A DNA stretch of 43,922 nucleotides from assembly GCA_009700485.1 (NCBI GenBank), contig WLLZ01000003.1:1-43922 (forward strand), given 5' to 3'. The DNA comes from Actinomycetota bacterium. Its GTDB lineage: Bacteria > Actinomycetota > Actinomycetes > S36-B12. Positions 10,168-18,431 of this stretch are shown piece after piece. A program made the position numbers and the translations under genes. Position 1 is the first letter of the stretch. Each line of letters starts with the position of its first letter. The notes beneath the pieces are model-generated. The model was not told the DNA's origin. It was given only the letters and a program-made list of their open reading frames with translations, and searched no databases.

Positions 10168-10239
10168 TGGTTTCCTTCCTCTGGCTATGATCAGGTGGGT
10201 TGTGCAGGTAGTTAAAGTTTAGTCCTTCGGGAGGATGAA

Positions 10240-11145
10240 TTGACCGAAAGCATTCCACTAGGCCAAAATGCGCCTCACCGCCACGTGACTTGGCAAGTGC
10301 CCGACCACATCACCGTGATCGCCGAGGTCGGCATCAACCACAACGGCGACATAGCTCTGGCCAAGCAACTCATCGACATCGCTGTGGAGACCGGCTGCGA
10401 CGCCGTCAAGTTCCAAAAGCGCACCATTCACCTCGTGTACGCAGCCGAGGTCCTTGACGCTCCACGTGAGAGCCCCTGGGGCACTACCCAGCGCGCGCAG
10501 AAAGAGGGGCTCGAATTCAGTCGCGAGCAGTACCAGGAAATCGATGCCTACTGCCGTGACCGAGGTATTGCTTGGTCGGCATCGGCGTGGGATATCCCCA
10601 GCCTTGACTTCATCGAGGAGTTCGACCCGCCCTTCCATAAAGTCGCATCAGCCATGCTCACCCATCAGGCCTTCATAAGGGCAGTGGCCAGCAAAGGCCG
10701 CGTGACCTTGATTTCGACCGGCATGGCGACCTTTGACATTATTGACGAGGTCGTGGACGTGTTCAAGGCCGCTTGCACGCCGTTCGTGCTGCTTCACACC
10801 GTCTCGACGTACCCGTCACCCGAGGCCGACCTGAACCTGTCGATGATCCACACCTTGCAGGAGCGGTATGGCGTGCCTGTTGGCTATAGCGGTCACGAGC
10901 CGTCGGTATCCCCCTCGGTCGTCGCGGCAGCACTTGGTGCCACGGTGATCGAGCGCCACATCACTATCGACCGATCGATGTATGGAAGCGACCAAGCTGC
11001 TTCTTTGGAGGAGAACGGGCTGCGCCAACTCGTCAACACCATCCACAAGATCCCCTCGATGCTGGGCACCGGCGAGAAGGATTGGGCCCCCGGTGAGCGC
11101 GAAGTCGCCGGGAAGCTGCGCTATTGGGAGTCGGCGGGTGGATAG
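10240..11145 (+). CDS. N-acetylneuraminate synthase (NeuB) family protein lacking the C-terminal SAF domain
   Basis: 'TVIAEVGINHNGDIALAKQLIDIAVETGCDAVKFQKR', 'VPVGYSGHEPSVSPSVVAAALGATVIERHITIDR'; TTG start with GGGAGGA 5 nt upstream; only ~301 aa. Confidence 0.9.
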   Translation: MTESIPLGQNAPHRHVTWQVPDHITVIAEVGINHNGDIALAKQLIDIAVETGCDAVKFQKRTIHLVYAAEVLDAPRESPWGTTQRAQKEGLEFSREQYQEIDAYCRDRGIAWSASAWDIPSLDFIEEFDPPFHKVASAMLTHQAFIRAVASKGRVTLISTGMATFDIIDEVVDVFKAACTPFVLLHTVSTYPSPEADLNLSMIHTLQERYGVPVGYSGHEPSVSPSVVAAALGATVIERHITIDRSMYGSDQAASLEENGLRQLVNTIHKIPSMLGTGEKDWAPGEREVAGKLRYWESAGG

Positions 11146-11746
11146 CGTCGACGCTCGGCGCCTTGTCCTATCCCAACTGCAGGATGCGCTGAGTGTCCAT
11201 GAAGCACTGTTGGGTTCAAGCGAGATTACCAATCAAATCGTGACGTGGGCGAAGACCTGCGCGGATTCTCTGGCCCAAGGTGGGGTGATCTTCTTCGCGG
11301 GCAACGGCGGGTCCTTCGCCGATGCTCAGCATCTCGCGGCCGAACTAACCGGCAAGATGGGCAGGATGCGCTCACCGCTTGCTGGAATCGCGTTGGGTAC
11401 AAACAGCTCATCGATGTCGGCGATCGGCAATGACTTTGGCTACCAACTCACCTTCGCTCGTGAATTGGAGGGCCTTTGCCGACCCCACTGTGTTGTCATC
11501 GCTTTGACTACGAGTGGCAACAGCGCCAACGTCCTAGAACTTGTCGATCAGGCCAACGTGATGAGTGTTCCCACTCTCGTATTCACGGGGGCCCACGGCG
11601 GCGCTGTCGCCGAGCGGTGCGATGTTATCCGCGTGCCGAGTGATCGCACCGAACGCATCCAGGAGATGCACATCCTCCTTGGTCACACGTTATGCCTGCT
11701 CATCGAGGAGTTCCTCGGACTCTTTCCATCTGAACCTGCGAGCTAG
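11138..11746 (+). CDS. SIS-domain phosphosugar isomerase, GmhA (phosphoheptose isomerase)-like
   Basis: 'FFAGNGGSFADAQHLAAELTGKM' and 'VIALTTSGNSANVLELVDQA'; in-frame GTG at 11138 overlapping NeuB stop. Confidence 0.9.
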   Translation: MDSVDARRLVLSQLQDALSVHEALLGSSEITNQIVTWAKTCADSLAQGGVIFFAGNGGSFADAQHLAAELTGKMGRMRSPLAGIALGTNSSSMSAIGNDFGYQLTFARELEGLCRPHCVVIALTTSGNSANVLELVDQANVMSVPTLVFTGAHGGAVAERCDVIRVPSDRTERIQEMHILLGHTLCLLIEEFLGLFPSEPAS

Positions 11747-11749
11747 TTC

Positions 11750-12580
11750 ATGGCGCGAACCTTCGACTTGGGCTGCTCCTTCGGGATTATTCAGGGCCGC
11801 CTCAGTGCCCAAACCGACCGTGGCTACCAGTCCTTCCCCTGGGAGACTTGGGAAGCCGAGTTCGGATTGGCCGCCGATCGCGGCCTTGAGCACATCGAGT
11901 GGGTGCTGGATTCCTGGCGACTTGACGAAAACCCACTCCTGAGCGATACGAGCGGCGTGATTGGACGCGCTCAGGAGACAGGGGTTCAGGTCCTCTCGGT
12001 CTGTGCTGACTACCTGATGGATCGACCCTTGGATGTAACTGACTCCGGTTCGTGGGCAGTTCTCAGTCAACTCGCTGATGCAATGCGGGAACTCGGAGCG
12101 CAGTGGCTGGTGGTCCCTTGCGTAGACCAATCGTCACTGCGCACCCCGTCATCGCTGGCTCGGTTTGCGAGCGCTGCTGATCAACTTGGCGGGGAGTTGG
12201 CCGGGACAGGTATTCGCGTCTCCCTTGAATCTGATCTCGGGCCCGCCGAGTTCGCTGCACTACTCGCCAACTTGGATCCAGAGATTTTCGGCGTCAACTA
12301 CGACATCGGTAACAGCGCCTATCTCGGGTACGCGCACGATGAGGAGTTCGACGCCTACGGCGACCGCATCTCCCTAGTTCACATAAAGGACCGACTTTTC
12401 GAGGGCGGATCAGTGCCCTTGGGGCACGGCAACGCTGACATCCCGGGGGTGATCGAGCGGCTACGGGCGATGAAGTTCAATGGCCCTGTGACGATGCAGG
12501 CTTTCCGTGATGCCCCGGGCATCGAAATCTTGGACGATCAACTGCGCTGGCTGATGCCCATCCTTGAAGGCAGCGCCTGA
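11750..12580 (+). CDS. sugar phosphate isomerase/epimerase (xylose isomerase-like TIM barrel)
   Basis: 'IQGRLS', 'VNYDIGNSAYLGY', 'LVHIKDRLFEGGSVPLGHGNADIPGVIERL'. Confidence 0.85.
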   Translation: MARTFDLGCSFGIIQGRLSAQTDRGYQSFPWETWEAEFGLAADRGLEHIEWVLDSWRLDENPLLSDTSGVIGRAQETGVQVLSVCADYLMDRPLDVTDSGSWAVLSQLADAMRELGAQWLVVPCVDQSSLRTPSSLARFASAADQLGGELAGTGIRVSLESDLGPAEFAALLANLDPEIFGVNYDIGNSAYLGYAHDEEFDAYGDRISLVHIKDRLFEGGSVPLGHGNADIPGVIERLRAMKFNGPVTMQAFRDAPGIEILDDQLRWLMPILEGSA

Positions 12581-13341
12581 TGGATCTTGGGCTCGCTGGG
12601 AGACATGTGCTGGTTGCCGGGGCTTCCCGGGGTCTGGGCTTCGCCATTGTCAGCAACCTCTTGGCCGAGGGGGCCAAGGTAACCTCGGTGGGCCGAGACC
12701 CAGAGTCACTCGCTGCCGCAAGAACGTTTTGGCTGACGGGTGAACCAAACGCCATCGTTAACACTCTTGCGTTGGACCTTTCGGATCAAGCTTCAGCCGC
12801 AACACTTGCCACCTACCTGACCGACGAAGGTGGTCTGGACGGAGTGATCGTGGTGGCCGGTAGCGGGCGGCCGACAGGTGAGCCGCAAACCACGGCCTTT
12901 GCGACAGCGACTGCACTTAATGTGATGCCCGCCTTGGTGACTCTCGAGGCGGCCGGCCCGTTACTTCGAAAGAGCTCGAGCGGTTCCGTCGTCCTCATCT
13001 CCTCTGTTGCGGCGATGGAATACATCGATTGCCCTCCTGAGTATGCCGCCGCAAAGGCGACACTGCATGCCTACGCGTCGCATTGGTCGCGTGAGTTGCG
13101 GCCGGTGCGCGTCAACGTGGTGGCCCCCGGAAACATTCTTACTGAGGGATCCGTTTGGCAGCGGCGCATGCGCGAGGATCCAACCGCGTTGGACGAGTAT
13201 CTTTCAAGAGAGGTCACCCTCGGGCGGGTGGCCGAGCCGGAGGAGGTAGCGCGCGTGGCTGTGTTTCTGGTATCCCGCGCAGCGAGCTTTATGACAGGAT
13301 CCACAGTGGTCGTGGATGGCGGACAGGTACGCCAATGGTGA
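12580..13341 (+). CDS. SDR family oxidoreductase
   Basis: 'VAGASRGLGFAIVSNLLAEGA', 'YAAAK', 'VNVVAPGNI', C-term 'MTGSTVVVDGG'. Confidence 0.9.
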   Translation: MDLGLAGRHVLVAGASRGLGFAIVSNLLAEGAKVTSVGRDPESLAAARTFWLTGEPNAIVNTLALDLSDQASAATLATYLTDEGGLDGVIVVAGSGRPTGEPQTTAFATATALNVMPALVTLEAAGPLLRKSSSGSVVLISSVAAMEYIDCPPEYAAAKATLHAYASHWSRELRPVRVNVVAPGNILTEGSVWQRRMREDPTALDEYLSREVTLGRVAEPEEVARVAVFLVSRAASFMTGSTVVVDGGQVRQW

Positions 13342-14156
13342 GCCAATCGCTCTTCGACCTAACCGGCCGCGTAGTCGTCATAACAGGCGCCGGCGGGCTG
13401 CTCGGTCAAGAGCACGCCTTGGCAGTCGGTCGCGCTGGTGGCATACCCGTACTTCTTGAGCTCTCGCCCGAGGCCCTGGCCGCGGCGGCCCGCCGACTGG
13501 ATGCGGAGGCGATCTCGCACCTCGCCATTGAAGTTGACCTCACAAGTGAGGCCCAAATCGCTACCGCGGCGGGCGAGATCAAAAAACAGTTCGGCGCTGT
13601 GTGGGGGCTGGTCAATAACGTGGCCTCCAACCCCCCGATGGGCTCGGCGGCGCAGGGCGCTGACCGGCTTGAGGCTTTTCCGCTCACCCAATGGGATCAC
13701 GACATCCGGTTGGGGCTGACGAGTGCGTTTCTGTGTTCCCGCCACTTCGGCGAGCAGATGGCTGAAGCAGGTGGCGGTTCGATCATCAATGTGGCTTCCG
13801 ACCTCGCTCTGATCTCACCAGACCAGCGCATGTATTCCGTAGGCCTCCCGGAGGGCGCATCCGCACCGGTGAAGCCAGTTTCCTACTCGGTGGTTAAGTC
13901 GGCGCTCCTCGGATTGACGCGGTACCTCGCCACCTACTGGAGCCCGATCCCGGTGCGCTGCAACGCGCTCGTCCCCGGTTCTGTTGGCGGCACTCAGAGC
14001 CCGGACCTGACACGGGAATTGACATCCCGCATTCCACTCGCACGTCTTGCTGAACCAGGTGAGTATCAGGGGGCGCTGGTGTTCCTGCTCTCCGATGCAT
14101 CGGCATACATGACCGGCGCCAATCTGGTGATGGACGGCGGGCGCACGGCATGGTGA
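13335..14156 (+). CDS. SDR family oxidoreductase
   Basis: Start trimmed from 13155 to ATG 13335 overlapping upstream stop; 'VVITGAGGLLGQEHALAV', 'YSVVKSALLGLTRYLA', 'YMTGANLVMDGG'. Confidence 0.9.
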   Translation: MVSQSLFDLTGRVVVITGAGGLLGQEHALAVGRAGGIPVLLELSPEALAAAARRLDAEAISHLAIEVDLTSEAQIATAAGEIKKQFGAVWGLVNNVASNPPMGSAAQGADRLEAFPLTQWDHDIRLGLTSAFLCSRHFGEQMAEAGGGSIINVASDLALISPDQRMYSVGLPEGASAPVKPVSYSVVKSALLGLTRYLATYWSPIPVRCNALVPGSVGGTQSPDLTRELTSRIPLARLAEPGEYQGALVFLLSDASAYMTGANLVMDGGRTAW

Positions 14157-14965
14157 CGCCCGGCTTGGATGCTAATGAGAACATGATTCGCGATGAGGTC
14201 TGGGCTCTAGTTCCAGCAAGGTCAGGATCAAAGGGAATTACCGACAAGAACCTGCAGGAGGTTGAGGGTGTCAGTCTTCTTGGTCTTTCGGTTCTAGCCG
14301 GCACCGCAAGTGCCGCGATTGATCGGTGTTTTGTCAGCACGGATTCCCAAGCGTATGCCGACGAGGCCCGCCGTTACGGAGCGGAAGTGCCCTATCTCCG
14401 GCCGGATAGTGCATCCAGTGACACGGCGACTGATCTTGATGTCTTCCTTCACTTCCTCAACTGGGCCGCTGCCAATATCGAACACCTGCCGTGGGCCGTG
14501 GTGCACCTTCGCCCGACAACCCCATGCCGCGAGCCGGAGCGCGTGAATGAGGCCGTTCAACTCGCAAGAGAGGTCTCCGCATCTGCGACCGCAATTAGGT
14601 CTGTGCATGCCGCCGCAGAATCCCCCTTCAAGTGGTTTCTTCGAGATACCGACGGTTACCTAACGACGTTTGACCGAGGGCGAGAGCTCGACGCATCCAA
14701 CCGCTCTCGAGCGGAATTCGAAGATGTTTACATTCCGAACGGGTATGCGGACGTGGTTTTCACGTCTCATATCATCCGTACTGACCTACTTCATGGGAAT
14801 GCTGTTCGACCTTTTCTTACTGAGCCAGTTATCGAAGTTGATGGCCCCTTCGAACTCGAACTTCTTCGTCGGGCAGACTCTATTCCCCCGGCTCTGCTGT
14901 CGGCAGCTTCACTTGTTCGCGGTAACCGCAATTCCGCTCCGGAAAGGGAGACTACCCCTTCATGA
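14150..14965 (+). CDS. acylneuraminate cytidylyltransferase (NeuA/KdsB)-family protein
   Basis: 'LVPARSGSKGITDKNLQEVEGVSLLGLSV', 'FVSTDSQAYADEARRYGAEVPYLRP'. Confidence 0.88.
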   Translation: MVTPGLDANENMIRDEVWALVPARSGSKGITDKNLQEVEGVSLLGLSVLAGTASAAIDRCFVSTDSQAYADEARRYGAEVPYLRPDSASSDTATDLDVFLHFLNWAAANIEHLPWAVVHLRPTTPCREPERVNEAVQLAREVSASATAIRSVHAAAESPFKWFLRDTDGYLTTFDRGRELDASNRSRAEFEDVYIPNGYADVVFTSHIIRTDLLHGNAVRPFLTEPVIEVDGPFELELLRRADSIPPALLSAASLVRGNRNSAPERETTPS

Positions 14966-16302
14966 TCAAGACTGAATTCCGAACGATTGTGACAGAAGTC
15001 CCCCATCCAAAGGCTCTCGAAATGGCTGACCGTCTTGCTGCTGTGGAATCTCATTCCATGCACGGGCAACTGCCGGTCGTCTGGGATAGGGCCGTAGGGT
15101 CCTCCGTCTACGATCCTTGGGGCAATCGCTGGATCGACTTCACCAGCACGATATTCGTTGCCAACGCAGGTCATGCGCATCCGCTCATCGTCGATGCGAT
15201 TGTAAAGACCGCTCAGAAACCACTTCTTCATGCCTACAACTACCCGACCGCGGAGCGCCTGAACTATCTCGAAGAACTCATCAGGGTGACTCCCTCTTAC
15301 CTCGAGAAGGCATTCCTAGTCTCAGCGGGCACAGAGGCGATTGAAGTTGCCATCAAATTGATGCGCATGAACGCAATGGCTGCAGGCAAGCGACGTTCCG
15401 TTGTCGTCAGTTTCGAAGGCAACTGGCATGGGAGAACCACCGGCGCTCAACACCTAAGTTCTAACGTCGACCAGCGATCCTGGATTGGCCATGAGGATCC
15501 GGGCGTACTTCGTCTACCCTTCCCCTATCCGTGGATCGCGGAGGCCACGAGCGACCCTCGAGGGTTCTTCCGCGAGACGCTGCAACGTGAGTTGGACGCT
15601 CGCGGCTGGACTTTGAAGGACGACATAGCGGGTTTCATGCTTGAGACCTATCAAGGATGGGGGGCGGTCTTCTACCCGGCTGACTTCGTGAAGGAAGTGG
15701 AGCGGGCCGCAAAAGAGAGTGGTGGCCTACTTGTCTTTGACGAGATGCAGGCGGGTTTTGCGCGCACAGGTGAACTGTTCGGATACCAGCACTATGGGGT
15801 GCAACCGGATCTGGTGTGCTGCGGTAAGGGTGCAAGTTCGAGTGTGCCGCTCGCATTCGTACTGGGTTCAGGCTACCTACTCGACTTACCTTCCGTCGGC
15901 TCGATGTCATCGACGCATTCAGCGAACCCAATCAGTTGCGCAGCAGGACTTGCCAATCTCAAGGCGATTGAGAACGAGGGACTTATCGAGCGAGCGCGTG
16001 ACCTCGGACTTCAGTTCCATGCGGAGCTCAATAGCATTGCAAATGCGTCACCCGCAGTATCGAGCATTCAAGGACTTGGCATGGTCGCTGCCATCATTAC
16101 CAATGGGGTGGGCGACGCTGATGCATCCGCCATTGCCACTGAGATCTCATGGGAGTGCATGAGACAAGGGCTCTTGGTTGTCCATACTGGACGCGAGTCG
16201 GTAAAGATCGCACCGCCACTGACGATTGCCCTAGACGCAATGATCGAGGGCTTGTCCGTCCTAAGGAAGGTGATCGACGATGTCACAGCAAAGCACAGTT
16301 AG
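14962..16302 (+). CDS. class III PLP-dependent aminotransferase
   Basis: 'FLVSAGTEAIEVAIKLMR', 'GLLVFDEMQAGFARTGELFGYQHYGVQPDLVCCGKGASSSVPLAFVLG'; ATGA overlap. Confidence 0.92.
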   Translation: MIKTEFRTIVTEVPHPKALEMADRLAAVESHSMHGQLPVVWDRAVGSSVYDPWGNRWIDFTSTIFVANAGHAHPLIVDAIVKTAQKPLLHAYNYPTAERLNYLEELIRVTPSYLEKAFLVSAGTEAIEVAIKLMRMNAMAAGKRRSVVVSFEGNWHGRTTGAQHLSSNVDQRSWIGHEDPGVLRLPFPYPWIAEATSDPRGFFRETLQRELDARGWTLKDDIAGFMLETYQGWGAVFYPADFVKEVERAAKESGGLLVFDEMQAGFARTGELFGYQHYGVQPDLVCCGKGASSSVPLAFVLGSGYLLDLPSVGSMSSTHSANPISCAAGLANLKAIENEGLIERARDLGLQFHAELNSIANASPAVSSIQGLGMVAAIITNGVGDADASAIATEISWECMRQGLLVVHTGRESVKIAPPLTIALDAMIEGLSVLRKVIDDVTAKHS

Positions 16303-16729
16303 CCCACTGAACGCCCTGAGGCATCATGCAGTGACAGGACCGTCGGCCAACATCCTTCAAGAATTCTATGAGTACTTCGGTTTCACCCAATTGATTATTG
16401 AGGAGTCACCCGACCCCGAGTACATCCAGGCTCTTACGGGCGGGGCCTGGTCTGCAGCACGCATCTTGAAGCTCAAGAATTCTGTTGGAGACGTGCTTGA
16501 GATCATCGAACCATCGATTTTGGCAGGCGAGTTAACCTCGGGAGGTGCAGGAAACTGGTCGCATCTCGCTTTTACTGTGCTCAGTTGTGACGAGGCCGTG
16601 AGCGACGTTCTGGGCATGGGAGGTCACTTGGTCGGAGGCCCAGTCACCAATCCTGAGGCCCCCTTTCGTGTGGCCTACGTTCGGGATCCTGCTCTCAACC
16701 TCATTGAACTCGTTGAGGCAATGCCATGA
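16280..16729 (+). CDS. VOC (glyoxalase/dioxygenase fold) family protein
   Basis: 'RHHAVTGPSANILQEFYEYFGF', 'WSHLAFTVLSCDEAV', 'AYVRDPALNLIELVE'. Confidence 0.85.
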   Translation: MSQQSTVSPLNALRHHAVTGPSANILQEFYEYFGFTQLIIEESPDPEYIQALTGGAWSAARILKLKNSVGDVLEIIEPSILAGELTSGGAGNWSHLAFTVLSCDEAVSDVLGMGGHLVGGPVTNPEAPFRVAYVRDPALNLIELVEAMP

Positions 16730-16771
16730 CCGCGCAACACTTTGAGGAACTGCCTGTCGGGATAGACCAAC

Positions 16772-17443
16772 ATGAGTCGTGACTACCTTGATGTCGAGTA
16801 CTCGGCAACTGCTCGGCCCATGACGGACTATCCAAGTCTTCTGGCGGCTCATTTGGCGTCGAAGTGGGATATCCGCTCGGGCCAGAGTCTGCTTGATGTT
16901 GCGTCCGGACGTGCGGAGATGTCAACAGGCTTCACCTCACTGGGGCTAAGGGTCACTGCACTGGATGCGTCCCCCGAGGCGGAGCACTTCGCCATCCAGG
17001 GGGGGGCGGACTTCATCTCAGGGGTAATCCGCCCGAACGAACCGATGCCAGTGGCCGATGCATCCTTTGACGTGGTCTTCTGCAAGTCCTTCGTTGAGCA
17101 CCTGCGCGAACCAATCAACTTCGCCGAGGATTGCTATCGAGTCTTGAAGCCTGGGGGCAAGGTCATCTTCCTGACTCCGGATTGGGAATCGAACCACCGA
17201 ATCTTCTTCGACGATGTCACCCACGTGACTCCATTCTCAACCGTCACGATGCAGCAACTGCTCGTGTTGAGCGGTTTTGAGAATGTGATCAGTTATCGGT
17301 TCAGGCAATTGCCCGTCACATGGCGATACCCGGCGATGAACGCCGTGTGTGCAGCAATCGCGCCCTTAGTGCCCAGCCGGACGACTCGGAAGTTCTTACG
17401 TTGGAGTCGCGAGTTGATGGTGTGCGGGGTGGGCATCAAGTAG
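16772..17443 (+). CDS. class I SAM-dependent methyltransferase
   Basis: 'SLLDVASGRAEMSTGF', 'FDVVFCKSFVEHLREPINFAEDCYRVLKPGGKVIFLTPDWE'; contains a G8 tract at 16999-17006. Confidence 0.88.
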   Translation: MSRDYLDVEYSATARPMTDYPSLLAAHLASKWDIRSGQSLLDVASGRAEMSTGFTSLGLRVTALDASPEAEHFAIQGGADFISGVIRPNEPMPVADASFDVVFCKSFVEHLREPINFAEDCYRVLKPGGKVIFLTPDWESNHRIFFDDVTHVTPFSTVTMQQLLVLSGFENVISYRFRQLPVTWRYPAMNAVCAAIAPLVPSRTTRKFLRWSRELMVCGVGIK

Positions 17444-17539
17444 AGGAAGCCTCCTCGTGAGTCTTCACGTCGTCGACACCTCGTGTAGTCTGCACTCCGA
17501 TCAGACCAAGATTCCTATCCGCTGGGAGGCTGAGACCAA

Positions 17540-18341
17540 ATGGGACAAGTGAGAATGATGGACTTGGCCGACCTTCGTGCCTTTCTTGAAGACTGCCCCC
17601 CCCCCGGCGCCGTCTGACTTAACGCAATCATCCGGAGATGAAAGCGACCTGCCGTACGAATACGAGTTGGATGATCTCTTCCACCTTTACTCGACCGTGC
17701 GCAGAACTAGTTGCGTATCCGTCCTCGAATTCGGATCTGGTTGGTCGACGGTAGTCTTTGCGTTGGCGCTTCACGAGAATGCAGAGTATTTCGGGGACGA
17801 GCACCGGCGGCTAGTTCGCCACCCGAATCCATTTCAAATCCTGACCATCGATGCCTCCGACCACTGGCAGGAGGTGGCCCTCGCCCGGCTCCCTGACTGG
17901 CTGAGATCAACCGTGCGGCCCGTCTCATGCAGCGTCAATCTCGTTGATCGATATGGGTCGTACGTGCACCTCTACGAGAACGTCCCAGAATTCGTGGCGG
18001 ACCTTATCTATCTTGACGGGCCGGATCCGGAACAAGTCCACGGCGCAATTAACGGCTTTGAATACAGCGAACTCCATACCCTTCCGATGGGCGCTGACAT
18101 TTTGCGCATCGAACCGCATGTTTGGCCGGAGACAATGATCATCACCGACGGCCGGACAGCGAATGCTCGCTTCCTCGCCGCTCACTTGCGCCGTAATTGG
18201 CAGGTGATACATGACCCCTTCGGTGATCGAACCACGTTCCGGCTGGAGGAGACTCCATTTGGCCCGGTGATTGAGAAGCATTTGTCTACGCGACTAGCGG
18301 CGGCGAGGGAGTTGAGGGACAAAGAAGGTCCGAATATCTAG
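17540..18341 (+). CDS. hypothetical/SAM-methyltransferase-like protein, apparently frameshifted at a C10 tract (17596-17605)
   Basis: GGGAGG 10 nt upstream of ATG 17540 opens 'MGQVRMMDLADLRAFLEDCPPP', which hits TGA at 17615-17617; the long downstream frame (ORF track from GTG 17577) has 'VSVLEFGSGWSTVVFALAL'. Removing one C joins the two frames. Confidence 0.65.
17596..17605. repeat. homopolymeric C10 tract inside the 5' end of a coding gene
   Basis: Counted directly: gactg-CCCCCCCCCC-ggcgcc. Confidence 0.9.
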
Positions 18342-18418
18342 CGGATTAGTGAAATGTGAGCGTTGCTGTTGATTCACGAATCGCCCAATTGCGATGGATC
18401 CTACCGTGCACAGGACGA

Positions 18419-18424
18419 TAAGAT
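18419..18424 (+). promoter_or_regulatory. candidate -10 TAAGAT of a leaderless transcript starting at ATG 18432
   Basis: TAAGAT-N7-ATG, no Shine-Dalgarno. Confidence 0.35.
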
Positions 18425-18431
18425 TCGGCTG

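Noticed and set aside
10982-11137. Upstream 52-codon extension of the SIS gene in the ORF track
   Set aside because: Overlaps NeuB coding sequence and has no SIS homology; GTG 11138 is the natural start
13155-13334. N-terminal 60-codon extension of the second SDR in the ORF track
   Set aside because: Out-of-frame overlap with the preceding SDR; Rossmann motif begins just after ATG 13335
17444-17475. Two small hairpins (GAGGA-AGCC-TCCTC, CGTGA-GTCT-TCACG) just after the 17443 stop, considered as a terminator
   Set aside because: Only 5-bp stems and no T-run; too weak to call
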